Shown here: positions 7,289-14,697 of the stretch, piece after piece
How the letters are laid out: each line of letters begins with the position of its first letter
Position numbering within the stretch: the first letter of the stretch is position 1
Assembly: GCA_947627235.1 (NCBI GenBank)
Contig: CANQVG010000017.1
Span: forward strand, 1 to 36,183
Source: an uncultured Clostridia bacterium
GTDB taxonomy: Bacteria; Bacillota; Clostridia; Oscillospirales; Ruminococcaceae
Direction: 5' to 3'
Length of the DNA: 36,183 nucleotides
Program-made: the position numbers and the translations under genes
Notes under the pieces: model-generated
Told to the model about the DNA's origin: nothing
Database searches by the model: none
Seen by the model: the letters and a program-made list of their open reading frames with translations, nothing else

Positions 7289-8497
7289 TCACATAAATCC
7301 GTTATACATACTGAACATCGGAACATAAACGGCAATGATTATAAAAGCAGTCAAAACGCCCATTACCACCGTAAGAGCCGGCTCGAGCACAGAAAGCACC
7401 CGTTCCGAGGCGGTATAGGCTTCGCCGTAATAATATTCTCCGGCAGTATACATAGTTTCTGCAAGAAGACCGGATTCTTCGCCGACAGCCGCCATCTCCG
7501 CCATAAGAGAGGGAAAATGCGGATTTTCGCGGATTATTTCACTCAGAGGCTTTCCGGTTTCAAGGTCAAAGACAGCCGTTCTCAGCGACTCGCCCACGGT
7601 TTTGTTATCTGCCGATTCGGCGCACACCGCAAGCGCTCTCACAGATGTGAGCCCCGACATCACAAGAACCGCAAAAGTATCGGCAAAACGCGCGGCGGCG
7701 TTAAGGCGTGATATTCTGCCAAAGAACGGAAGCCTCAGGGAAATTCCCGACAGACGCAGCTTCCCCGAAGGGGTTTTGCCCCAGACATACGCCGCAGCTC
7801 CTGCGGCTGCAAGCACCGCAAGAACCGACGGAAAATAATTGCGAAAGAAGCCCGAAACGGCTAATAGCGCCCTTGTTATCATCGGGAGTTCTTCGCCGGT
7901 GGTCTCATAAACTGAAAGTATAGCCGGAATCATGCAGACAGAAACTATTCCGACGACCGCAGCGGCAAGCACCAGAAGAAACGCCGGATAAATAAGCGCC
8001 GAAAGCACTTTTTGCCTGATTCGGCGGGAACTGTCATAATGGGTTTTCAGACGGCAGAAGCAGGTTTCGAGCGCGCCCGATTCCTCGCCTGCCCTGACGG
8101 TTTCTATAAATAGCCGTGGAATACAGCGGCCGTTATTCTCAAGACTCTGCGCAAAGGTCATTCCGCCCTTTACATCTTCGGCACAGGCGGTCAGTATCCT
8201 TTTCATCTGCCGGTCTGAAATCTGCTCCGAAAGAAGCACAACGGCGCGGCTAAGCGGGATTCCCGCCTTGAGCAGCACCGAAAACTGCGACGCGGTGAGG
8301 CTCAGGGTCCTGTCGGGTATCGCAAATGGTTCGTTAAGCGCACCGATTATGCCGCCGGTTTTTGTCTCCGATATCCGCTCGGGAATAATTCCCTTTTCTC
8401 TAAGCCGCCCGACAGCTTCAATCCCGTCTTTTGCGTCTATCTTGCCTTTGATGCGGTTTCCCTCAGAGTCTATAGCTCTGAATCTGAACTCGGCCGT
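7289..8497 (-). CDS. pilC: PilC/GspF platform protein with apparent ACG start
   Basis: The reading frame gives 402 residues, the usual length for PilC/GspF, only if translation begins at ACG (8495-8497). The protein then starts (M)AEFRFRAIDSEGNRIKG, the normal family N-terminus. A GAGGTGA ribosome site lies 6 nt upstream. The in-frame codons before ACG are GAG and AAT, then TGA; the first conventional start downstream is GTG at 8278, which would remove 73 residues including part of the first T2SSF domain. Two T2SSF domains and three hydrophobic segments are visible (for example near ALIYPAFLLVLAAAVVGIV and the C-terminal FIIIAVYVPMF). It is the inner-membrane platform that PilB acts upon. Confidence 0.85.
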   Translation of the reverse strand, partial: TAEFRFRAIDSEGNRIKGKIDAKDGIEAVGRLREKGIIPERISETKTGGIIGALNEPFAIPDRTLSLTASQFSVLLKAGIPLSRAVVLLSEQISDRQMKRILTACAEDVKGGMTFAQSLENNGRCIPRLFIETVRAGEESGALETCFCRLKTHYDSSRRIRQKVLSALIYPAFLLVLAAAVVGIVSVCMIPAILSVYETTGEELPMITRALLAVSGFFRNYFPSVLAVLAAAGAAAYVWGKTPSGKLRLSGISLRLPFFGRISRLNAAARFADTFAVLVMSGLTSVRALAVCAESADNKTVGESLRTAVFDLETGKPLSEIIRENPHFPSLMAEMAAVGEESGLLAETMYTAGEYYYGEAYTASERVLSVLEPALTVVMGVLTAFIIIAVYVPMFSMYNGFM

Positions 8498-8570
8498 ATT
8501 CTCTCACCTCGGATAACGGCAGCTTCTGCAATATTGCGCGTTCGCCGCAGTTCATAATATGCAAAAATCT

Positions 8571-10256
8571 TCAATCTGTTGAATCAAGGATTCCCGCCAT
8601 TTCGCTTAACGTGGTAATCCCTCTGAGAACAAGCTCGCGGGCGCTGTCCGCAAGAGTGCGGAAGCCTACCTCCGACGCTGCCTGCTCCTCAATCTGAGCG
8701 CGGGGTCTGTTTTCGGCTATCATGCGTTTCACTGTTCTGCTGAGGATTAAGACTTCAAATACTCCTATTCTTCCGCGGTATCCGGTGTGATGACAGCTCG
8801 GACATCCTGTGCCGCGATATAGCTTCACATTATCCGAAGATATGCCGAGTCTGCGAAGCTCGGAGCTGTCCGGCACATATTCCTCCCGACATTCCGGACA
8901 TATTCTCCTGACAAGTCTTTGAGAAATAACTCCCCTGAGCGCTTCCGATATCATATACGGTTCGCATCCTATATCAGTCAGGCGGTCAAGAAGACTGGCA
9001 ACACTCGATGTGTGAACGGTCGAAAGAACCAAATGTCCCGTTATGGCGGCTCTTAAAGCAATACGTGCGGTCTCTCCGTCGCGTATTTCACCCACGGCGA
9101 TAATATCCGGGTCCTGCCGCAGAACAGAACGCAGTCCTCCAGAAAAGGTCATACCCGCCTTGTCGTTGATTTGAACCTGATTAACTCCGTCTATGTCATA
9201 TTCGACGGGGTCTTCAAGGGTTACAAGGTTTACTTCCTCGGTATTGAGGGAATTTATCATAGTATACATTGTCGACGACTTGCCTGAGCCGGTCGGACCG
9301 ACTATCAGCACCATTCCGTCGCTGCATTTCATCAGCCTGTTATATTTATCAAGCTCTGCTCCGAAAAGTCCCAGAGCCTCCGCGCTCATAAGACGCGCCT
9401 TTTTATTGAGTATTCTTATAGTTACCTTTTCTCCCCAAATTGTGGGCAGAGTGGAAATTCTGAGGTCAATATCTATACCGCCTACGTTTATGTCGGCGCG
9501 TCCGTCCTGAGGCAGTCTGCGCTCGGTGAGGTCAAGGTCGGACATCACTTTTATTCTCGCAACGACCGAACCCGCAAAACTTCCGGGAACCGTCATCACC
9601 CGATGAAGGATACCGTCTATTCTCATCCTGACGTCCATATCCCGCTCACGCGGCTCCAGATGTATGTCGCTCGCGTTTTCGCGTACGCCGCGTTCTATAA
9701 TGGAATTGACCAACCTGACGGTAGGCGCCGAATAGGAATCGTCCGCCGGCTTCTTTTCCTCGGCGACTCTTCTGCGCTTGCTCTGACCGGTCTCGGAGCG
9801 CATTTCTTCTATGGCTTTTGCGGCTTCTTCACTGCCGTAAAGAAGATTCACGGCGTTTTCAACCTCTGACGGAAGCGCGGATTTTACGCATACTCGCCGC
9901 CTTGACACCGCCCGCACCTGTTCCACGGCAAAAAAATCGGTGGGATCTGCCATAGCGATGACCACCGTGTCGGCGTCCGCCGAAATCGGTACAAGACTGT
10001 ATTCCGATGCAACGCTCCTCGGCACCACCCTTGCAAGCTCGGTGGGAACTGCTATCCGTGAGAGGTCAACATATTCTATCCCGAGCTGGTCGGCAAGCGC
10101 CGCCGCCATCTGCTGGAGGGTAATCATACCCTCGTTCACAAGAACGGTGCCTATCCTCTGGTGCGAAGTTTTCTGAAGTTCGAGAGCCTTTTCAAGCTGA
10201 GCGTCGTTTATATAACCCAAAGACCTGAGAACTTCTCCGAGCTGCAGATGCTCCAT
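8571..10256 (-). CDS. pilB: PilB/GspE pilus extension ATPase
   Basis: 561 residues from ATG 10256 (GGGAG SD upstream). An N-terminal MshEN-type domain (about 1-140) carries two LG..L...G.I....L..AL..Q-type motifs; this domain binds cyclic di-GMP in some PilB/MshE proteins. The ATPase core has the Asp box (197-215), Walker A GPTGSGKS (320-327), Walker B DPDIIAVGEIRD (382-393) and a zinc site CPEC/CPSC (453-456, 485-488), all diagnostic of extension ATPases rather than PilT. First gene of the pilus operon. The same frame stays open upstream to GTG 10463, but the conserved domain starts at the chosen ATG. The first MshEN motif lacks the usual Arg. Confidence 0.93.
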   Translation of the reverse strand: MEHLQLGEVLRSLGYINDAQLEKALELQKTSHQRIGTVLVNEGMITLQQMAAALADQLGIEYVDLSRIAVPTELARVVPRSVASEYSLVPISADADTVVIAMADPTDFFAVEQVRAVSRRRVCVKSALPSEVENAVNLLYGSEEAAKAIEEMRSETGQSKRRRVAEEKKPADDSYSAPTVRLVNSIIERGVRENASDIHLEPRERDMDVRMRIDGILHRVMTVPGSFAGSVVARIKVMSDLDLTERRLPQDGRADINVGGIDIDLRISTLPTIWGEKVTIRILNKKARLMSAEALGLFGAELDKYNRLMKCSDGMVLIVGPTGSGKSSTMYTMINSLNTEEVNLVTLEDPVEYDIDGVNQVQINDKAGMTFSGGLRSVLRQDPDIIAVGEIRDGETARIALRAAITGHLVLSTVHTSSVASLLDRLTDIGCEPYMISEALRGVISQRLVRRICPECREEYVPDSSELRRLGISSDNVKLYRGTGCPSCHHTGYRGRIGVFEVLILSRTVKRMIAENRPRAQIEEQAASEVGFRTLADSARELVLRGITTLSEMAGILDSTD

Positions 10257-10487
10257 ACGTATCAACTCCCGCACACAGATTCTCAGCCGATGCAGACCTG
10301 CGAAATGCCGGTATTTCGGAGCAATCCGGCGCAGCCCGTCAAGGCGGTTTTGTAAACAGGTCGGTTCGGCGTAATCGTTATCAGTATATGACAGACGCGG
10401 CGGCAGGGCTAATTCAGCGTGCAAGACATTACAAATATTACGCTTACAGCCGCAGCGCCGCACACATTCGCTTTAAATCACTATATG
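10257..10487 (-). other. Long leader of the pilus operon (about 230 nt)
   Basis: Between the predicted transcription start (near 10,488) and the pilB ATG lies a non-coding or weakly coding stretch of about 230 nt. I searched it by eye for cyclic di-GMP class I and II riboswitch cores and for other known riboswitches and found no convincing match. It contains short inverted repeats (for example GCCGG/CCGGC) but no terminator with a T-tract. The pilB frame is open through most of it, beginning with GTG 10463. Such a long leader suggests post-transcriptional control, but no mechanism can be read from it. Confidence 0.4.
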
Positions 10488-10494
10488 CGAGTAT

Positions 10495-10523
10495 AGTATA
10501 ACATCCGGAGTCGAATTTGTCAA
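10495..10523 (-). promoter_or_regulatory. Sigma-A promoter of the pilus operon
   Basis: On the minus strand TTGACA (10,518-10,523), a 17-bp spacer and TATACT (10,495-10,500). This is near-consensus and the only strong promoter between homoserine dehydrogenase and pilB, so it likely drives all 11 pilus genes. Confidence 0.8.
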
Positions 10524-10582
10524 GATAATCCAAAAATACTTTTTAATTTATCGAATTTTGTTGCAAATTGTCGACAAAGTTT

Positions 10583-11827
10583 TTATAGAAGCCTTATTTT
10601 TCTCTTTACATCAGCGTGTTCCGAAAGAAGCGCAAGCTTGCGGTCTATCTGATATTCCTCTATCGCAGGTGTAATAAAGGCAAGCTCGTTTTTGGTGCGC
10701 TGCTTTCTCGGTATGAAATCGACATACCCGAAAAGAGTAGTGATTAGTCCCTTAAGTGAATCCGCCTCCTGAGAGCTTACCCTGACGTATACTCTCACGC
10801 TCGCCGACTTATAGGGAACCATAAAGCTGCGGTCGGAGCTGTCCTCCCAAGTGAGAGAAGCGATGTCGGCATTTTCGTGCTTTACGGCGTCGATGATATC
10901 CGCGACCACCGCCGATGCGGTTGCCTCTTTACCGGCGCCCCTGCCGTAAAACAGCGTATCTCCTACGCTGTCGCCGCGTATCATTATCGCGTTATAGACG
11001 TCGTTCACGCCAGAGAGAGGATTGTTCACGCTCACAAGTCTCGGACAGACCGTTGCGACAAGTCCGTTTTCGGTCTTGTCGATAAGACCGATGAGCTTTA
11101 CCGCGTAGCCTGCATTAGCGACGTATTCAACGTCTTCGAGGGCGATATTGCGGATTCCCGAGCAGTGGACGTATTCCGGATAAATTTGTTTTCCGAACGC
11201 GAGCGAGCCCAATATGCAGAGCTTGCGGCAGGCGTCGGCCCCGTCGATGTCGGCGGAGGGGTCTCGCTCGGCATAGCCGAGACGCTGAGCGTCGGCAAGA
11301 GCCTGCTCAAACGATACTTGGTCAAAAATCATCTTTGTTAGAATGTAGTTGGTGGTGCCGTTGAGTATACCCGCGATGCGCTCGATTCTGTTTGCGGCGA
11401 GGCACTGGTGAAGCGGGCGGATTATCGGTATTCCCCCGCCGACAGACGCCTCAAAGAAGTAGTTGCACTTATTCTCCTTGGCAATCTTTATAAGCTCGGC
11501 TCCGTGATAAGCGACAAGCTCCTTGTTGGAGGTCACGACGCTTTTTCCGCTCTGCAAAAGACGCTTGGTGTAATCATAGGCAAAGGTCTTTCCGCCCATA
11601 AGCTCCGCAACCACGGTAACCTCGGGGTCGTTAAGTATATCGTCGAAACTGTCGGTAATCTTGTCGGCAAACGGGCTGCCGGGAAATTCACGCAGGTCGA
11701 GGATATACTTTATATCCATCTTTCTGCCGCTGCGCTTCTCGATTATATCCTTGTTTTTATAAAAAAGCTCCACAGTCCCGCTTCCGACGACTCCGAAGCC
11801 CATAACCGCAATTTTTGATACTTTCAT
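10583..11827 (-). CDS. hom: Homoserine dehydrogenase
   Basis: 414 residues. It reduces aspartate semialdehyde to homoserine with NAD(P)H, on the path to threonine and methionine. The N-terminus has the Rossmann motif GFGVVGSGTVEL; NGTTNYIL and GYAERDPSADIDGADA mark the substrate domain, and a C-terminal ACT domain (from about VRVYVRVSSQEAD) is the usual site of feedback by threonine. ATG 11827 is chosen because GAGGA lies 5 nt upstream; an ATG 12 bases earlier sits inside that ribosome site. It follows an ACT-domain protein gene by about 20 bp, and both probably share the promoter at 12,342-12,369. Confidence 0.95.
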   Translation of the reverse strand: MKVSKIAVMGFGVVGSGTVELFYKNKDIIEKRSGRKMDIKYILDLREFPGSPFADKITDSFDDILNDPEVTVVAELMGGKTFAYDYTKRLLQSGKSVVTSNKELVAYHGAELIKIAKENKCNYFFEASVGGGIPIIRPLHQCLAANRIERIAGILNGTTNYILTKMIFDQVSFEQALADAQRLGYAERDPSADIDGADACRKLCILGSLAFGKQIYPEYVHCSGIRNIALEDVEYVANAGYAVKLIGLIDKTENGLVATVCPRLVSVNNPLSGVNDVYNAIMIRGDSVGDTLFYGRGAGKEATASAVVADIIDAVKHENADIASLTWEDSSDRSFMVPYKSASVRVYVRVSSQEADSLKGLITTLFGYVDFIPRKQRTKNELAFITPAIEEYQIDRKLALLSEHADVKRKIRLL

Positions 11828-11847
11828 ACTAATCCTCATTTCAATAG

Positions 11848-12288
11848 TTATTTTCCCGATATCACCTTTGCGCTCGCCACGCCGGAAATCCTCAGTATCG
11901 ACCTCGCTATTCCCGAAAGGTCGGCGGCGGCGTCATTAAAGCGCGCGGTTATCATCACCGTCGCCGCAGAGTCGATGGGAATATTCTGGTTTATCGTGAG
12001 AATATTCGCGTCGAGCAGGTAAAACTCGTTGAGAACCTCGGCGAGAAGTCCGGGACGGTCGCTCAACACTATACAGAACGTGACTATCCTTTCGCTCATC
12101 TTTTCGGAATATATAAACGCCGAATCCTTGTATTTATAATAAGCGCTCCGCGACACTCCCGCCTCGCGGCACGCCTCGGTGGACGTGCGGCAGATGCCCT
12201 GCGCAAGCAGCCTCTTGGCTTCGAGGACCTTTAAAACCACTTCCGGCAAAACATCGGAGCTTACGATGACAAACTCCTTTTCAGACAT
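11848..12288 (-). CDS. PheB/UPF0735-type ACT domain protein
   Basis: 146 residues from ATG 12288, which follows CAGGAGGCGGG. The N-terminal half has a short helix-turn-helix-like region (CREAGVSRSAYYKYKDS); the C-terminal half is an ACT domain (IVTFCIVLSDRPGLLAEVLNE onward), a small-molecule, usually amino-acid, sensor. Proteins of this architecture (UPF0735, also called PheB although not a chorismate mutase enzyme in most cases) are commonly found next to hom in Firmicutes. The pairing suggests it senses an aspartate-family amino acid and tunes hom, but no direct function is proven from sequence. Confidence 0.85.
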   Translation of the reverse strand: MSEKEFVIVSSDVLPEVVLKVLEAKRLLAQGICRTSTEACREAGVSRSAYYKYKDSAFIYSEKMSERIVTFCIVLSDRPGLLAEVLNEFYLLDANILTINQNIPIDSAATVMITARFNDAAADLSGIARSILRISGVASAKVISGK

Positions 12289-12311
12289 AGCCCGCCTCCT
12301 GAGTTTTTGAT

Positions 12312-12332
12312 ACAAAAACAGTTGTTTTTTGT
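12312..12332. promoter_or_regulatory. Inverted repeat just downstream of the ACT-hom promoter
   Basis: ACAAAAACA at 12,312-12,320 and TGTTTTTTGT at 12,323-12,332 form an inverted repeat with one extra base. It begins within about 5 nt of the expected transcription start, a position suited to an operator for the HTH-ACT protein encoded next, or to a small RNA hairpin. Confidence 0.35.
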
Positions 12333-12341
12333 CCACAAACA

Positions 12342-12369
12342 ATTATACACAGTCGGAGGGATTTGTCAA
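12342..12369 (-). promoter_or_regulatory. Sigma-A promoter of the ACT-hom operon
   Basis: Minus strand TTGACA (12,364-12,369), 16-bp spacer, TATAAT (12,342-12,347), about 54 bp before the ACT-domain gene start. Confidence 0.8.
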
Positions 12370-12429
12370 GTAGACGTCGGGTATAAGATGCGGTTTGACG
12401 GTTACAGAAAAAGAGCGCGCTTTATGCAA

Positions 12430-13503
12430 TCATTCCCCGACACGCTCAATTATTCCCCCTCCAAGGACGGTTTCGCCGTCATAAAGCACCGCCGACTGTC
12501 CCGGAGTAATCGCACGCTGCGGCTCGTCAAAGACCACTTTTACCCGTCCGTCAGACAGCGCTTCCGCGGTCGCGGGCTGCTCGAAGTGGCGGTACCTGAT
12601 CTTCGCGCAGCACCTTATTTTCCCGATAGGCGGCTCTCCGCATATCCAGTTGAAGCGATCGGCGATAAGCTCCCGCTTATAAAGCCCCTCCTCGGTACCG
12701 AGGATGACGGTATTATTCGCGGGGTCGTTCCCGAGGACAAACATTCTCTCGGGATAATTCCCGCCGAGTCCCTTGTGCTGTCCTACGGTGTACCTGATTA
12801 TCCCCCTGTGCCTGCCGATAACTTTTCCCTGCGAATCGACAAAATCTCCCTCGGGACAGGGCTTGCCGGTCAGCCTTTCGAGCACCGAAGCGTAGTCGCC
12901 ATCCGGCACAAAGCAGATATCCTGCGAGTCGCGCTTGTTGAAGTTCACAAAGCCGCACTTCTCGGCGATTACACGTGTTTCATGCTTGGACATTCCACCA
13001 AGAGGAAACAGCGTATGGGATAGCTGATACTGATTAAGTCTGTAGAGAACATAGCTCTGGTCCTTTGAAAGGTCGACCGCTTTTTTCAGCAGGAATTTTT
13101 CTCCTCTCTTTTCGATTCTCGCGTAGTGACCCGTGACTATCTTCTCGCAGCCGAGTTCTGCCGCACGCCGAAGAAGCCTGTCAAACTTCATACAGCTGTT
13201 GCAGTCGATGCAGGGGTTTGGCGTCCTGCCGGCGAGATACTCGCTTACAAAGCGGTCTATCACCTGCTCCCTGAAGCCGTCGCAAAAATTGAAGACGTAA
13301 AACGGCATACCGAGCGAAAACGCCACGCTGCGTGCGTCTGAAGCGTCGTCGAGCGAACAGCAGGTTCTATCGGAAGACTTTTCCCCCTCGGAAGCCTCAT
13401 AGAGCTTCATCATACACCCGATACATTCATAGCCCATATCAAGAGTGAGCTTCGCGGCGACCGAGCTGTCCACCCCGCCGCTCATAGCAATCAGCGCTTT
13501 CAT
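12430..13503 (-). CDS. mnmA: tRNA-specific 2-thiouridylase
   Basis: 357 residues, typical length. It puts sulfur on U34 of tRNAs for Lys, Glu and Gln, using ATP to adenylate the base and a cysteine persulfide relay. Visible are the PP-loop MSGGVDSSVAA at the N-terminus, the catalytic cysteine in TPNPCIDCNSC (about residue 99), the second relay cysteine in DSQDICFVPDG, and the C-terminal beta-barrel region ending in TPGQSAVLYDG. ATG 13503 follows AAGGAGGGG. It stands alone with its own promoter, which overlaps that of the divergent NUDIX gene; no cysteine desulfurase gene is adjacent. Confidence 0.96.
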   Translation of the reverse strand: MKALIAMSGGVDSSVAAKLTLDMGYECIGCMMKLYEASEGEKSSDRTCCSLDDASDARSVAFSLGMPFYVFNFCDGFREQVIDRFVSEYLAGRTPNPCIDCNSCMKFDRLLRRAAELGCEKIVTGHYARIEKRGEKFLLKKAVDLSKDQSYVLYRLNQYQLSHTLFPLGGMSKHETRVIAEKCGFVNFNKRDSQDICFVPDGDYASVLERLTGKPCPEGDFVDSQGKVIGRHRGIIRYTVGQHKGLGGNYPERMFVLGNDPANNTVILGTEEGLYKRELIADRFNWICGEPPIGKIRCCAKIRYRHFEQPATAEALSDGRVKVVFDEPQRAITPGQSAVLYDGETVLGGGIIERVGE

Positions 13504-13526
13504 ACCTACCCCTCCTTGCTGAAAAT

Positions 13527-13555
13527 ATTTTAATACTCACGGCAGCGCTTGTCAA
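13527..13555 (-). promoter_or_regulatory. Promoter of mnmA
   Basis: Minus strand TTGACA (13,550-13,555), 17-bp spacer, TAAAAT (13,527-13,532). Its -35 lies on the same bases as the -35 of the divergent NUDIX promoter. Confidence 0.72.
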
Positions 13556-13577
13556 GCTTGAAAAGACGTGGTATACT
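13549..13577 (+). promoter_or_regulatory. Promoter of the NUDIX gene
   Basis: Plus strand TTGTCA (13,549-13,554), 17-bp spacer, TATACT (13,572-13,577), about 26 bp before the gene start. The -35 overlaps the opposite-strand mnmA -35 by five bases within the near-palindrome GCTTGTCAAGC. Confidence 0.72.
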
Positions 13578-13602
13578 TATTTGCATAAAAGGAGGGTATT
13601 TT

Positions 13603-14076
13603 ATGCGCAACTCAACTCTTTGCTATATCGAACGCGGCGGCTGCTACCTTATGCTCCACCGCGTAAAAAAGCACAACGACGTAAATCACGACAAGTGGAT
13701 AGGCGTGGGCGGCGGCTTTGAAGAGGGCGAGTCCCCGCTCGACTGCGTCATACGCGAAGCGCGCGAGGAAACCGGCCTTACGCTTCTTGACCCGCGCTAC
13801 CGCGGTCTCGTCACATTCTGCTTCACCGATGCAGGCCATTCTCTCACCGAACATATGCACCTCTTTACCTGCTCGGAATTTCAGGGCGAGCTGCGCAACT
13901 GCGACGAGGGCGACCTCGAATGGGTTCCCGTAGAAGACGTTCCCAAGCTTCCGGTCTGGGAGGGCGATAAAATTTTTCTTGAGCTTCTGAAAAACGAGCC
14001 CCGCTTCTTCCTGCTCAAGCTCGAATACGACGGCGACAGACTCGTAAACCACGCGCTTTCTTTCGCGGGAAAATAA
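13603..14076 (+). CDS. NUDIX hydrolase, MutT-like (8-oxo-dGTP diphosphatase type)
   Basis: 157 residues from ATG 13603, after AGGAGGG; upstream in-frame codons precede the promoter's expected start and are not used. The NUDIX box is complete: GGFEEGESPLDCVIREAREE followed by TGL, matching Gx5Ex7REUxEExGU with the metal-binding glutamates. Length and flanking sequence (YIERGGCYLMLHRVKK) match MutT/8-oxo-dGTP diphosphatases that clean the nucleotide pool, but substrate cannot be settled from sequence because NUDIX specificity is diverse. Monocistronic by its own promoter; the next gene has a separate strong promoter. Confidence 0.88.
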   Translation: MRNSTLCYIERGGCYLMLHRVKKHNDVNHDKWIGVGGGFEEGESPLDCVIREAREETGLTLLDPRYRGLVTFCFTDAGHSLTEHMHLFTCSEFQGELRNCDEGDLEWVPVEDVPKLPVWEGDKIFLELLKNEPRFFLLKLEYDGDRLVNHALSFAGK

Positions 14077-14096
14077 TTCCGAAAAATATGCAAAAA

Positions 14097-14116
14097 GTTG
14101 TTGACAAATCAACATC
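14097..14116. promoter_or_regulatory. Operator O1 upstream of the MarR gene
   Basis: GTTGTTGACAAATCAACATC, containing the dyad GTTGA-N4-TCAAC, covers the -35 hexamer of the MarR promoter. It matches 17 of 20 bases with O2 in inverted orientation, as expected for twin sites of one dimeric repressor. Confidence 0.65.
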
Positions 14117-14129
14117 AAGGGTTTATAAT
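14101..14129 (+). promoter_or_regulatory. Consensus sigma-A promoter of the MarR-DegV operon
   Basis: TTGACA (14,101-14,106), 17-bp spacer and TATAAT (14,124-14,129): a perfect consensus promoter. Its strength fits a tightly repressed operon, given the operators at both ends. Confidence 0.88.
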
Positions 14130-14133
14130 CTCA

Positions 14134-14153
14134 GATGTTGACAAGTCAACAAC
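14134..14153. promoter_or_regulatory. Operator O2 at the MarR transcription start
   Basis: GATGTTGACAAGTCAACAAC contains the perfect dyad GTTGAC-AA-GTCAAC (14,137-14,150) and overlaps the expected transcription start. Its centre is 37 bp from the centre of O1. A repressor on both sites would occlude the -35 and the start, typical of MarR autoregulation. Confidence 0.68.
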
Positions 14154-14179
14154 TTTTTTTAAAGAGGAGACTTTCCAAA

Positions 14180-14683
14180 ATGCTTGAAAGATTTGAACGC
14201 TTTACGCTTACCGTCTGCGAAATACAGCGGATATGGAACAAAATCGCCTCAGACGAGATGGACGCTTACGGATTAAAGGGTTCATATCTCGTCTATCTGA
14301 TAGCTATGCGCCGCCGTCCCGAGGGACTTACGGCTGCGCAGCTCGGCTCGCTGTGTTCCAAAGACAAAGCCGACGTTTCGCGAGCGGTGACGGTTATGGA
14401 GTCGAAGGGGCTGATAAAAAAGGAGTCGGGTTCAGGAAATCTCTACCGTGCCAAGCTTCTTCTGACCGATCAGGGCAGTCTCGTGACCGAAAGCATCGTA
14501 AAAAAAGCGGAGATCGCCGAAAATATCGCCGGAGACGGGCTTTATGACGGCGAGCGTGAAATTATGTATTCGGCGCTTGCGAAAATAGCGGCAAATCTTC
14601 GTGAGCTTTCAAAAACGGGTATCCCGAGCGAAGAACCCGAGTATGACTTTCTCACGGCTGAGGAAAATCCCGCTTTGGCATAA
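14180..14683 (+). CDS. MarR-family transcriptional regulator
   Basis: 167 residues from ATG 14180 (GAGGAG upstream). A MarR winged helix is clear: LTAAQLGSLCSKDKADVSR as helix-turn-helix and the wing near KKESGSGNLYRAKLLLTDQG, with helical dimerisation parts at both ends. MarR proteins bind palindromes as dimers and release DNA on binding a ligand. The two palindromes at its own promoter suggest autorepression. The only co-transcribed gene encodes a DegV protein, a fatty-acid carrier family, so the ligand may be a lipid or acyl compound, as in the MarR regulator FabT; this is inference. Confidence 0.9.
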   Translation: MLERFERFTLTVCEIQRIWNKIASDEMDAYGLKGSYLVYLIAMRRRPEGLTAAQLGSLCSKDKADVSRAVTVMESKGLIKKESGSGNLYRAKLLLTDQGSLVTESIVKKAEIAENIAGDGLYDGEREIMYSALAKIAANLRELSKTGIPSEEPEYDFLTAEENPALA

Positions 14684-14697
14684 AGGAGACAGAAAAC

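Noticed and set aside
10272-10290. GCTGAGA in the pilB leader, as in TPP riboswitches
   Set aside because: The other conserved TPP elements (the CCTGAT region and matching stems) are missing, and a pilus operon is not a thiamine target.
10257-10463. 69-residue N-terminal extension of PilB
   Set aside because: The conserved MshEN domain starts at ATG 10256, which has its own SD; the extension looks unlike protein and lacks an SD.
10565-10580. Palindrome TTGTCGACAA just after the hom stop
   Set aside because: Only 10 bp with no loop and no T-tract; too weak to call a terminator.
12307-13023. 238-codon open frame on the plus strand
   Set aside because: Mostly opposite mnmA; no SD and no protein-like pattern.
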